The notes beneath the pieces are model-generated. The model saw nothing but the letters and a program-made list of their open reading frames with translations, had not been told where the DNA came from and ran no database searches. The translations under genes and the position numbers were made by a program. Shown in pieces: positions 47,491-58,491 of a stretch of 64,000 bases of DNA (the stretch's first letter is position 1; every line of letters starts with the position of its first letter). Origin of the DNA: Tyto alba (taxonomy: Eukaryota; Chordata; Aves; Strigiformes; Tytonidae); assembly GCF_018691265.1 (NCBI RefSeq), contig NW_024881303.1, positions 14,749,777 to 14,813,776 on the forward strand, in the 5' to 3' direction.

Positions 47491-47879
47491 ACTGGTGCCC
47501 CCCTTTTCTTGGGAGCTCTGAGAAATCAATTTGTCATTGCTGTCCCGGATAGTTTCCTTTCCCTATTTGTCCAAGCTTGTCTGGGGCTTGTTTTAGGATT
47601 ATTTTGCAAACATATTTCACATTGCTGTGTCACTTGCTTAACAGTGGTGTAGAGGTTCTGGGCAACTATACTCTGTCAAGTATCTATACAGGGCTTCCAC
47701 TCCCCAATGGGATTTTCTATGTGCTGACATAACTATGGCCCACAATAACGCAAATGGGATTATTAGTCTGCCTTGCAGAGTCTTTGACCACCTATCCTTC
47801 TCTATTTTTCCACCTAAGTCTTTGACTAATTCCCGATCCTCTTTAGAATACCTGGGTTAACAATCAGTTTGTATTTTAC

Positions 47880-48625
47880 CGTCTAGGACCAAAGACTGCA
47901 CCTCTAATTCACCTCTCTCAGCCACTCTTTTGGCTTAACAATCTGCCATGACATTGCCCGATTCCTGAGCAGTACTACCTTTCTGATGAGCCTTGCAATG
48001 CACGATAGCCACCTTTTTGGGTAGCTGTATTGCTTCCAGGAGCCTAAGAATTTCTTCAGCATGCTTTATGTTTCCCTTGGGTGGACAGGAGTCCTCTTTC
48101 TTTCCATATGGCTTCATGGACATGGACTACTCCAAAGACATATTTAGAGTCTATCCAGATAATAACCTTCTTGCCTTTGGCTAGTTCCAATGCTCTGATT
48201 AAAGCTATTATTTCTGCCTTTTGTACCGAGATACTTGGGGCAAGGGTTGTGGACTCTATTACCTGATCTGTAGTGGTTACAGCATACCCTGCTTTGCAGA
48301 CACCTTGCCAAACAAAGCTACTTCTGTCCGTATTCCAGGAGTCCTCAGCATCTTCCAGCATTTCCTCTTTTAGGTCAGGTCTTCTGGAGTAGAGTTCTTC
48401 AATCATTTCCAGGCAGTCACATGATACCGGTTCTCCCGTAGTTCCGCTAAGGAAAGATGCTGGATTGACAATGTTAGTAAGCACTATTTCCACATCATCC
48501 TCTTCCACCAGAATGGCCTGATACTTAAGGAAACTTTGTGGTGAGAGCCAATGTCCTCCTTTTACCTCTAATACTGTAGATACAGTGTGAGATATCAACA
48601 CTGTAATCTTTTGGCCTAATGTCAA
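47880..48625 (-). pseudogene. ERV-D RNase H
   Basis: Minus-strand open frame 48625-48056 carries the connection, DRSSFVWQGVCKAGYAV, the Glu region and IIWIDSKYVFGVVH. It continues in another frame (48123-47935) with the VAIVHCKAHQKG His box. The first Asp box reads NTDRSS. Confidence 0.75.
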
Positions 48626-48628
48626 TTT

Positions 48629-49565
48629 TCATGTTTCTTGGATATTTAGCACTAATGCTGCTACTGCCCTTAGGCAGCTAGGCCAACATTTACTTACTTC
48701 ATCGATTTGTTTGGAGAAGTACACCACTGCCCTTCTGTATGGTCCCAAGTTCTGGGCTAGGATTCTCAAGGCTATTCCCTGCTTCTCATGGGAGAACAGC
48801 CAGAATGGCTTAGTAGTATCTGGTAGCCCCAAGGCAGGGGCCTCCATGAGTTTCCTTTTCAGTTGGTGGAATGCTCTTTCTGCTTCCCCATTCCAAGTGA
48901 GGTCTTTCAGTCCAGATTTCAACAGTTCATAGAGTGGCCTTACCAGAAGTCTGTAGTTGTATAGGCGACACCATCCCATCATTCTTAAAGACGTGCAGAG
49001 TTCTTTAGCTGTCTATGGTCCGAGTCTGACAGATAGCCTCCTTTCTTGCTATGCCTAGAGATCTTTGGCAAGCAGTTATCACGTATCCAAGGTAAGTCGC
49101 CTGCTGCTGAGCCACTTGGGCTTTCTGTGGAGAGACTCGATATCCATTAAGTCCAAGGAAATTGAGCAGACTGACTGTCCATACGATACATAGTTCTCTC
49201 ATTTCCATGGCTATCAATAAAGCATCCAGATATTGTTGTATTACTCCAACTCCATGCGGTCGCTTCCACTGCTCCTAGTCTTTGGCTTATTGATTTCTGA
49301 AAAGTGGGGCTATTTTTAAGCCCCTGTTGCAATACAGTCTGTGTTAGTTGTGCCTTTCTCCTGGATTCAGGGTTTTCCCACTCAAATGCAAACAGCAACT
49401 GACTTTCTGGGATCAAGGGTAGACAAAAGAAGGTGTCTTTCAGGTCCAGTATGGTAAACCAGGTCAATTCAAGTGCCAATTTATTTAATAATGTGTATGG
49501 GTTTGCCACAACAGGATACAGATCTTCAACAATCTTATTAATAGCTCTGAGATCCTGTACTATTC
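48629..49565 (-). pseudogene. ERV-D reverse transcriptase
   Basis: Frame 49509-49147: WFTILDLKDTFFCLPL, LFAFEW and LKNSPT, all gamma-type RT motifs. The polymerase motif YVDD reads YLDA (49221-49232), losing the second metal-binding Asp. Thumb/connection in 48982-48629 (KDLTWNGEAERAFHQLK). Confidence 0.82.
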
Positions 49566-49859
49566 CATAACTCCCATCCGACTTTTTGATCAGTAGAATG
49601 GGAGTGTTATACTCTGAGTCACACTGTGTTAACAGCCCAAATTTAATAAACTGGCCGATTATTGGTCAGATTCCTTTCCTATCTTCTTACTTAAGGGGGT
49701 ATTGTCTAATTCTTACCAGTCACGCCCCTGGTTTAAGTCTATTATTGGGGAGGCATTTTTCTTTCTCCTGGGTATCTCTGAGGCCCATACCCCTAATATA
49801 CCTGGTTCTGGACTTCCTCAGGTACTCCTGAGCTAACAGGAGTCTCTATAAGGGCCAGA

Positions 49860-50330
49860 CTCAAAAGTTCAATTAGTTGGTCATCTCCCACTCTAAGTTC
49901 TAGTTTTCCTCCCTCAAATGTTATTTTTGCTTTTAGTTGTTCCAATAGGTCTCAGCCTAATAGAGGTTTCAGTGAATTAGGCATATATAAGAATTTGTGT
50001 ATTCCCAATTGTTTTCCCAATTTAAATTTAAGAGGTTTTAAAAAGTGCACCTCTTTACTTTGGCCAGTAGCTCCCCTTACCATTACAAAATCATCATCTG
50101 TAGGTGTTAAAGCTTGGTTCAAAACTGAAAATGTTACCCTGGTATCTACTAGAAATTCTATACTCTATTGTTGTTTCCCCAGTTTTAACGTAACCAGTGG
50201 ATCCGCTAGGGTAGACCCCCCAGGTCCCCATCAATCTTCTTTGACATGGGCCTGTATCCTTCCTTTCCCTTTCCATCTCTCTGGGCATTCATTTTTCCAA
50301 TGTTCCCTTTGTTTACACCATGCACACTGG
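49860..50330 (-). pseudogene. ERV-D nucleocapsid knuckle and protease
   Basis: One zinc knuckle at 50285-50326 (C-X2-C-X4-H-X4-C, CAWCKQREHWKNEC). Protease follows; its active site reads DTR instead of DTG (50138-50146), and a stop precedes the terminal LLEQLKAK block (~49950). Confidence 0.75.
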
Positions 50331-50579
50331 TCTTTTCCCTGGAGTTTCCTAGGCCAAGCACCTTCAAATTGTTTTAATTGCTTGCAACATCTCTACCAGT
50401 GCTCACTTATCCCCCCTCTGATCCTCCTCCTCCCATTACTAAACGCTTTCCATGCTTTTGCTTTCCATGCTTCATCTAACAGTACTTCCAGATTTCAGCT
50501 TTCTCTCAGTTTCAGAGTCTCATACACCTCTGACCTACATGCCAAACATCACCTTCTTAATTTCCCTTTTGCTTCCTTC

Positions 50580-50966
50580 TTACTTTCCTTCTCTTAGGCT
50601 AATAACATTGGATCCCTGAGGGGGGGCGGGGGGGTGGAGGGGTGGGGATGGGTGCAGTCCACAGTCTGTTTGGAATTCAGGGTGATTCTGGAGGGTAAAG
50701 AACATGTCTGCGTACAAGACCTCATCCCACTTTCCCTCTCTCCTCAAAAACATTAGTTGTAACAAACTTTTATAATTCAAGGTTCTGTTAAAGGGCCATC
50801 TTTCCTCATCATCTAATTTATACAGAGACCACCACTGATTACAATATTTTATTAAAGTCCTCCTGTTCACACTCCCACCTGGCGGTCCTTTTATATTTTT
50901 CCAATGAGTCAAGATGCAGCCTAAAGGCCTCTTTTTCAAAATTCTCCCACTCTGTTTCCCTCCCAT
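50580..50966 (-). pseudogene. ERV-D gag matrix
   Basis: ATG at 50966 gives MGGKQSGRILKKRPLGCIL, HWKNIKG and RREGKWDEV, a gamma-type matrix with Gly2 and an N-terminal basic patch. Only ~260 bp separate it from the knuckle, so capsid is almost entirely deleted. Confidence 0.75.
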
Positions 50967-51130
50967 ACTGTTGCTTTTGAGGGTTTACCCAAATTCTAAT
51001 TCTACTGTCTCTGTGTGTTTCCCATATTTCCACAATATGCTCTTTTAAGCTGACCTGAGCGCTCCATTCTGTCCCAGTCAGACCAATTCCCTTGACATTT
51101 GTTACACCAAAAATCGTTTCCAAACTTTAC

Positions 51131-52429
51131 CCAGACTTCTCTTCCACACCAGAATCATTCAAAACCAAATATTGGGTTACAGGAAATATCATGAGGCACA
51201 CGTATAGGGCACAAAAAGTTAACTATTGGCTCAGACAACACTGTTTCAAAGTCTGACATACACTTCGTTTGTCTCCAGCTGCTCTCCTCACAGGGAATAA
51301 TGGAACCGCAGATCGGAACTCCACACTTGCTTTTCAGTCGGACTGTGGCTTGTTCATACAACAGTCATGCAATTACACAAAGATGTCCCTCACACTCCTT
51401 ACTCACAAAATGCACCTATTAAGACAATAGCCACAGTTGTAAACCATGAGCTGTTTGCCACAATTCAAGCCCAGAATATATCCCGTAAGTTTCACTTACT
51501 CAAACCACTACCATTAGGGTGAGACATCTGCACACAAATATTAACAGCTGGCTCAGTTCAGGGGGACCTTGAAAAACTCTGCGATTTGGTCAACAGAAAC
51601 CTCTTGAAGTTTTAAAGCAAGTAGTGGCCAGTCCAAGAGGAGGGGAGAATAACCCCAAACACAAAGGCAGTCTGGGACCTGACTGGCTGATCAGGGACCC
51701 TGAGAAGAAGGGCCTGGGCACTACAAGGGACACGATATGAGCCAGTGGTGCAAGCTCACCATGGACAAGGCCAGCTGCATACGGGGCTGCATTAGGAAAA
51801 GCATTGGCCACCCAGATACCTTGAGATATCATCCTTCTTGTCTCAGCACTGGTGTGGCCACACACACACAGGTGTGTCTCAATGTGGGGCTCCCTGTTTT
51901 GCAGAAGTAGGGAGGAACTGGAGAGTGGCCAGAGGAGGTCTGCCAAGGTAGTCTTTGGTTCACATGGCCTGGGTGGGATGGCTGAAGGACACGGGCTTTG
52001 TGTTTGGCCCAGTGTTGTGGAGGCTCCAGACAAGCCTGGGAGAGCTTGAAGGCTGGTTTCACAGATATCAGAGCTGTTCTTTGTAGTGGGAAATTGCATG
52101 TGAAAGAAATAATGCCACAAAATGCAGCTTGGGATGTCCAGAGTGGGCATGAGGAGAAAGAAACATCACATTGAGGGCAGTGCAACAGGTCACCCTGGAT
52201 CAGGCCAAGGCTTTGTGTCTTAAAGACTAGCCACAGAGGATGGAGAGCTATCAGTGAAGGAAGGAAGATGCTCAGGTGAGAGTAAGGTGCAGTAGCAGGA
52301 AGGATGCCTACAGCCTACAGGGAAAGAGACGCAAGCGATGCAACACCATGGGATAGCCTGTGGTGGAGGTGATAGAGGGACATAGACGGGCTGAAAGCCC
52401 CAAGCAGAGACAAGCTCTTTCTCCTGTTG
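51131..52429. other. Unassigned sequence between ERV-D and OR14 unit
   Basis: 51131-51600 may be ERV-D leader or another ERV scrap; the minus frame 51361-51155 is cysteine-containing but unrecognised. From ~51600 it is host-like sequence of the kind flanking the OR unit. A long minus frame (52150-51590) has no recognisable domain. Confidence 0.35.
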
Positions 52430-52990
52430 GCGATGGCTGTTGTCCTTATTGCATTAGCCATTAGAGCATTATTATACCTTGTAGCATTAGGGCCACATGG
52501 TCTCCTTGTCCATATCCAGAAGCCTGGGAGGGGTCATACCATAGTCCTGCCCTTGGCATCACATATACCCACATCACAGTGCCTCAGGAAGAGCCCTGAT
52601 CAGCATTTGAGGGACAGGATCTCCCTTCCCAGGGGCTGGGGGTCAGTTGGTCAGTGGGGCCAGGGCTCAGCCCTTTAGCTTACTGAGACACATTAAGGTT
52701 TCCTCAGCATCAGAGCCACCTTTACATCTCCTCTGCCTGTCATCTCTGCCTGCAGTTTTCTGCACTAAACAGTCCCCAGGGAGGCTTTGTCAGTAATGTT
52801 CTGCAGTGGGACCCATTGAGGCTCAAGTCTGGAGTTTCTATCCAATGTTTACTTTGTGAGACATTTCCTCAAATTCCTCTCAGTGTCTGAGGTTCATGGA
52901 CTTGTCCCAGGCCCTACCAGAGAGGTCATTATAATGCCTTGGGCTGGTCCTCTGCTGTTGAGCTGTTCCAGGCTCATGGGACAGAGGGAA
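52430..52990 (+). repeat. Third, divergent copy of the inverted-repeat unit
   Basis: Shares blocks with 63270-63620 in the same orientation, e.g. GGGAGGCTTTGTCA..AATG, the TTCCTC..CTCTCAGT region and CTGAGGTTCATGGACT. It lies ~360 bp upstream of the OR14-like pseudogene, suggesting these units travel with OR genes. Confidence 0.65.
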
Positions 52991-53348
52991 CACATGTCAA
53001 GCAGGAAGAAGTACAGAGAGACAGCTCTGCCATGGAGCAGCTCTTCTGCAAAGCACAGCAGAGCTGAGAGCGCTCACTGCAGCCACCGAGGGGAGGAAAG
53101 TAGGGCAGAGAGAGTTTAAAGGCAGCCTAAGCTGGGTGGATGGTTGAGAGCTGATTTGAGGAGAAATCTTCACGGCCCTCTACACCGTAAGTCTCGCCCT
53201 GCATAGCAATGAACATGAGCTTCCTGGAGGGGTATCATAAATCTGCCACAGCCTACAGAGATCTCTCTCCAACATAGAGGAGTAGGACCTGCTCCAGAGC
53301 AGGGCTTCCCTGCTGCACCATCAGAGACACAAATCATGACAGCTGCCT

Positions 53349-54142
53349 TCTGCTATCATCATCGCCATAGCCTGTGACCACCACGTCCGCACCTCCATGT
53401 ACTTCTTCCTCCTCAACCTTTCAGTCTTTGACATGGGCTCCATCTCCACCACTGTTCCAAAATCCATGGTCAGTTCCTTCCAGGACACCAGAGCCATCTC
53501 TTACCAAAGATGTGTGGCCCAGCTCTTTTACTTCTTCTTTTTTTTATGTCAGCGGAGTATTTTCTCCTCACTGACATGGCCTATGACCGCTGTGTTGTCA
53601 TCTGCAAACCCCTGCACTATGGGACCCTCATCAGCATCAGAGCTTGTGTCCAAATGGCAGCAGTGGCCTGGGACAGTGGATTTTAATATACTGTCAGTCA
53701 CACAGTCAATACATTTTCAATACCACTCTGCCAAGGCAACGCTACGGAACAGTTCTTCTGTGAAATCCCAGAAATCCTCAAGCTCTCTTGCTTAGACACA
53801 TACCTCAGGGAAGTTTAGATCATTGTAGATAGTGTCTGTTTTGCATTTGGCTGTTTTGTTTTCATTGCACTGTGCTATGCATAAATCTTGACGGCTGTGC
53901 TGAGGATCCCCTCTGAGCAGGGATGGCACAAAGCCTTCTCCACGTGCCTCTCTCACCTGGCCATAATCTCCCTGTTTATCAGCACTGCCATGATTGTCTA
54001 TCTGAAGCCTTCCTCCATATCCTCCCCAACCCTGGACCTGGTGTTGTTAGTTCTGTACTTGGTGGTGCCTCCAACAGTGAACCCTCTCATCTATAGCAGG
54101 AGGAACCAGGAGCTCAAGGATGCTCTATGGAAACTGATCTAG
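53349..54142 (+). pseudogene. Olfactory receptor OR14-like, N-truncated and frameshifted
   Basis: Starts within TM2 (IIIAIACDHH, then MYFFLLNLSVFDMGSIS), with N-terminus and TM1 missing. Frame change at the T run ~53528-53537; then FFMSAEYFLLTDMAYDRCVVICKPLHY (DRY is DRC), stop at GGATTTTAA (~53685), stop after YLREV (~53816), stop ~53881, then RIPSEQGWHKAFSTCLSHL and PLIYSRRNQELKDAL to TAG 54140-54142. The motifs are those of the avian-expanded OR14 (gamma-c) group. Clearly dead. Confidence 0.9.
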
Positions 54143-54639
54143 TGGTTGTAGTTTCACTGACAACAATCCACCTTCTATCCTGTCATATTTCCCAGAGTTT
54201 ATCTTACGTCAGGACTCTGTTACTTCCCCTGTAATACTATATATACATAGTTTTCTGGACTTACACTACTTCTTTTGAGTTTTTATCCTGTTGTGCCTGA
54301 CTCTAGCACCACACTTTCAGACGTGACCTGTCCAACAACAGCTCTTCAGTAAAAGGGAATATACTGGGTGCAGTGTCAGAAGGCTGGACTCTTCCTCCAA
54401 AGTGGCTGCCAATAAATCATCTAAGGAATTGGTCTTTTTAAAAGTCTTTTCTCCTTATGTCCTCCCTGTGTTTGAGGTTAAGTTCACAGTACCATTGAGT
54501 TTCACTGGACCAAAATCTCTATTTTTAAAGGCTCTCTTCTTGGTGTAAGGTGGTGAATGAGCTCCCCACTACCTCCTCAGGCTGCTTTACATATGCCAGG
54601 ACTAATGGCACATAGCTGTCTTTATGGAAATTAATTTGA
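54143..54639. other. OR14 3' flank, unassigned
   Basis: Non-coding sequence after the OR14 pseudogene; nothing recognised. Confidence 0.35.
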
Positions 54640-54894
54640 TCAGGAGAGGATGAGGACTCACCACATGCCCAGGGATGGGAGTGAATTGAGATTCCACCAG
54701 CTGGCCTGGGTCCTTGCTGCAGTATTTGAGTCTGAGGGATTTCTCAAAATCCCCACTCTCTCAGCCTCTCCTTGTCCATCACGTGCTCCAGGACCCTGCC
54801 ATCCTCCTGGTCTCTGCAGAACTCACTCTAGTCTGTCAGGATCTTTATTCTGTTGGAGAACCCCATACTGGACACAGCAGTCCTGATGTGGTCC
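54640..54894 (-). mobile_element. CR1 LINE fragment
   Basis: Contains the antisense of the conserved CR1 3' region (CTCTCAGCCTCTCCTTGTC, CATACTGGACACAGCAGTCC, TGATGTGGTC). Truncated on both sides. Confidence 0.7.
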
Positions 54895-55160
54895 TGTGGT
54901 GGGTTAATTTTGACCAGCAGCCACCAGACAGCCACTGAGATGCTAACTCACTCCCCCAACTCAACAGGACAAGAAGAGAAAATATATCAGAAAGGCTCAT
55001 TGATCAAGATGCCTAGGGGTCAAAGGAGAGGCCAGAAACAATGACACTGTGGTAGCTGTTCAGTTTGGTTTACCCCAGCCAGCAGCTAGCCACCCACAGA
55101 GTCCTTTGCTCACTCCTCCCTGCTCCCACCACCCCCAGCAGAACAGGGGAGGGAATTGAA
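54895..55160 (+). repeat. ERVL-type LTR relic
   Basis: Starts TGTGGTGGGTTAATTTTGAC and contains AGAAAATATATCAGAAAGGC, which match my memory of abundant neoavian ERVL LTRs (TGTGGTGGGTTGACC type). Degenerate; right border uncertain. Confidence 0.5.
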
Positions 55161-55190
55161 AGTGTAAAAGCAAGAAAATCTATGGGTCAA

Positions 55191-55601
55191 TGTAGGAGGG
55201 TCCCGTATGGAGGCAAGACCCGAGTAACGACACGACACCGATGCAATGAAAGTCGTTCTCCATTTATTTGCCCAAATAGCGCCAAAGATATACAGAGCCA
55301 GACGGTCACGTGCTCTATGCTTACAATCTATTGGTTAAGGGCACTTATCACGCACCCGGAAGTGGTGTCTGATAGGTCTGCATCGTTAGCACACGTGTAC
55401 AAACTAAATCTACTTTGCGGTTAGTGTATCTGGGCATTCAACAAGAAGGAAGCACTCGCTTGACTTCCTCATTCTAGCCTTTCAAGGTGACCTCAAGGAC
55501 AAGATTATCACGTGGCAGTTTTCTGATCTGAGGCTCAGCCTGGATTGTCCAAACCCTGTAGAATCAGTGCGTGTTCCTGATCCTCAAGAAATCCTACCAC
55601 A
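55191..55601 (-). repeat. ERV-B 3' LTR
   Basis: 411 bp, plus strand TGTAGGAGGG...CCTACCACA; preceded on the minus strand by AAAAAGAAAAAGGGCAAG. AATAAATGG near 55260-55268 on the minus strand. Confidence 0.9.
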
Positions 55602-55639
55602 CTTGCCCTTTTTCTTTTTGGGCAATCCATACTCCTTTT

Positions 55640-56401
55640 AATGCTCTATTCATAGCATTCATAAAGCATTTCCACACACACCCCAATATGCTTTACACCC
55701 CAAATGGCCATAAATTTTTCTACACTCTGGCTGATATAGGCAGGCCCATTGTCTGTTTTTATCTGCTCGGGGACTCCCATTACAGCCAAACATGCAGTCA
55801 AATGCTTTCACACATACAGCGCTTTTTCCCCGGGCTGAGCAGTGGCCCAAATGAATTTTGAGAATGTGTCTACAGTGACATGCATGTATTTTAAATAGCC
55901 AAATTCTGGTATATGGGTAACATCCATCTGCCAAAGCTCTAAGGACTTCAAACCCTTGGGATTGACTCCTAATCCTAGTCCTGGACCATGGTGGCTGCAC
56001 TGAGGACATGTGTGAACAATTCCCTGGGCATCAGCACGTGTTAATCTGAATTGTTTTTGCAGTGCACAAGCGTTTTGATGAAAAACTGAGTAGGTCTCTC
56101 GAGCTCGCTCAAACTGATTATTTGGGGGAATATGAGCAACCCTGCTGACCGCAGCATCTGCATGAGCATTTCCTTCTCCTAGGCCTCTATCCCATTGATG
56201 ACTTCTTATGTGGATAATGCAATAAGGATGCTTTCGGAGCCGCAGCACCTGTCGCAATTTCTGGAACAATTGTCCCAGTCGTGAGTTGTGAGTCTGACAC
56301 AGCAATGCCTCTTCTAAGCACAATGCCACTCCTACTACATACAGCAAGTCAGATCCTACATTAAAAGGCTCACTGATCCACCATAAAAAAACCCCAAGCA
56401 C
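55640..56401 (-). pseudogene. ERV-B RNase H end and integrase
   Basis: Frame 56401-55808: RNase H end (IIHIRSHQWD), HHCC module (FHQNACALQKQF ... CPQC), core start WQMDVTHIPEFG and VTVDTFSKFIWATA. A frame change near 55800 leads to the second catalytic segment (DNGPAY-type) and the [13 protein letters not shown] end near 55660. The C-terminal domain is missing. Confidence 0.8.
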
Positions 56402-56557
56402 CGCTGCAAGTTCCAGTGTTTGCAGGCTATCCTGTGGATTGCCCTGAATTACATGAGTTATCCATTGTCCTTTTTCAGACCAGACACATGCTGCCTTTTT
56501 ATTGCGTTTCCCTGCATCTGTATAAACAGTTCTTCCTGAGATGGGTCTGGAAGAGTA

Positions 56558-57194
56558 TTAAGGTTTTTCCAGCCATCTGTTCTGTGTCAGCACTTGCCAT
56601 AATGGTCCTTTTGGCTGTTTATTATGAATCAGTCCAGAATACCCTAACAGTGCTTCTTGAATGAGAGTAGAGTGACGCGATTGCCACTCTAAATCTTCTG
56701 TCTTTACTGGAATGCTGATGTCCTCAGGCTCTTGTCCTGATATTTCCACAAGACGATCTCTTCCTTTCTTGATTATTACACCAAGTGCTTCAGACCGAGT
56801 TAAAACCCTCGATTTTGGCTGAGTGGGCAAGAAGACCCATTCAAGTATCCCAATGTTGGTCTCCTCCCCCTTTTTCTGTTGCATTGGCAAAGAACTGCAA
56901 AAGGGCTATGATTGTTATTAGTGACCAGTAAGGATAGGGGAACATCTGCCAGTCGGCTTTAGAAATTTTTTCTAAAGCTTGTCTCTGTTCATCGGAACAC
57001 ACACGTGACTCTTCTGCCTTCATTCCTTGAAGCCATGGCAATAAGGGAGCTAAATCTTCATTAGTAATACCTGCAATGTTCTGTACCCACTGTAGATCTC
57101 CCGGCAGTTTTGGGGCATCGTGCAGGGTAGTTACTTCAGTATGGAGCTTAACTTTCTCATGGCAAACTTGGGCATCTGAAATTGTCCATCCCAA
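56558..57194 (-). pseudogene. ERV-B RT connection / RNase H start
   Basis: Two overlapping frames (57194-56841 and 56890-56558) cover thumb/connection (LPGDLQWVQNIAGITNEDLAPLL) and the following linker (ILEWVFLPTQPK). One frame change near 56870. Confidence 0.7.
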
Positions 57195-57212
57195 GTATTT
57201 CCATGATGCAGA

Positions 57213-57840
57213 TCATTGTACCTTTTCTGGAGCGATGATTAATCCATACTGCCTAAGATGATCTCCAATTTTCTGCAGCTCTTCATTGGTGATCGTGTTT
57301 GCTCTTGCAAATAAGATATCATCCATGTAATGATAAATGATTGCCCCCTCCCACTTTAGACAAAGGTCTTTCAGCACCCAGGCAACATATAGTTGACACA
57401 ATGTGGGTGAATTCTTCATTCCTTGTGGCAGTACAATCCACTCATAGCGCTTACTTGGTTCTGCTCGGTTGATAGACGGCAACGTAAAAGCAAAGCGCTG
57501 AGTATCTTGAGCATGCAACGGAATGGTGAAAAAGCAATCTTTTAGATCAATAATCAACAAAGGCCATCCTTCAGGAAGCATCGTGGGTGATGGAAAGCCT
57601 GGTTGCACCGCTCCCATTGCTTGCATCTGATTATTGACCTGCCTTACATCATGCAGCAATCTCCATTTTCCCAATTTTTTAGGAATTACAAAAATTGGAG
57701 TATTCCATGGACTCACTGATGGTTTAATGTGACCTGCTTCTAACTGTTCCTGTACTAATTCGGTAGCAATCTGCAGCCTTTCTTGAGTCATCAGCCACTG
57801 ATCCACCCAAACGGGAGTATCAGTTAGCCAGGTCAGTGGT
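57213..57840 (-). pseudogene. ERV-B reverse transcriptase
   Basis: Long open minus-strand stretch with SPWNTPIFVIPKKLGKWRLL, LLIIDLKDCFFTIPL, VLPQGMKNSPTLCQ and YMDD at 57318-57329: palm and fingers with all three catalytic Asp. It ends in a stop just below 57213, before the thumb. Confidence 0.88.
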
Positions 57841-58039
57841 GGAGTAGGTTGGTCTTCTGTGATCGATACTAAAAATTTGACTGTGTTGTTAGAACAACAC
57901 CGATTTGCGATAGCACATCCTGTCCTATGAATCCATCTAAATCTCCTGGCAATGCCATCACATATGGCCGCAACGTCACTGTTTGTCCTTGTTGGAATTG
58001 AAAAGTGATTGGCTTCATACTCAATTTCAGCCTTTTTGT

Positions 58040-58366
58040 TCACCCTACTCCCAGTTCTTGCACAGTGGGGTCCTGCAACAACCATTCAGCAGGCCATTTT
58101 TCTTCATTGATGATGGTTACATCAGATCCTGTCTCCAACATGGGACATATCTGCACCTTCTTATTGTCACATGACAATAGTACCTTTTGTTGTGGTCTGT
58201 GCATGAGCTTCTGAGTAAAGAGCACAGGATGACCAGTAGATCCAAAACCCTGTTCACCCTTTTTTAGATCATTCTCTGTTGAAGGACACTTTGGGAGAAT
58301 AATATGCAAGGCTACAATTTGAGCTATCTTACTCCCTTTTGGGATGGTTATTGGGGGATGCAGCAT
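58040..58366 (-). pseudogene. ERV-B dUTPase end and protease start
   Basis: dUTPase C-terminal motifs (PKGSKIAQIVAL, GFGSTG), then the protease active-site region reading ETG instead of DTG (Glu codon at 58133-58135). The protease C-terminus continues in the frame below. Confidence 0.78.
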
Positions 58367-58491
58367 GTAGGCTGTAATTTTGATGACTCCTATGTAATCA
58401 CTGCAGGCAATATTATCAGTCCTTGTTTGCTAGAGGATGATCTTCTTAATAGTAGTCCTCCAACAAGTGAATCTTCATGATATAACAGTCC

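Larger units (their letters stand above)
45599..51130 (-). mobile_element. ERV-D provirus, class I, 5'-truncated
   Basis: Minus-strand order from the right: leader and gag matrix (50966 down), short gap, zinc knuckle, protease, RT, RNase H, integrase (split by a solo LTR at 46888-47313), then directly a polypurine tract and 3' LTR 45599-46145. Env and most of capsid are missing, and no 5' LTR or primer site was found. A single CCHC box and gamma-type pol motifs place it in class I. Its catalytic motifs are degraded. Confidence 0.85.

Noticed and set aside
49995..50597. 200-codon plus ORF
   Set aside because: Antisense to ERV-D protease and nucleocapsid; low-complexity Ser/Phe/Leu composition from the opposite strand of A/G-rich coding DNA.
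51590..52150. 186-codon minus ORF with Pro/Ser-rich sequence
   Set aside because: No recognisable domain; sits in OR-flanking non-coding sequence; kept only as unassigned region.
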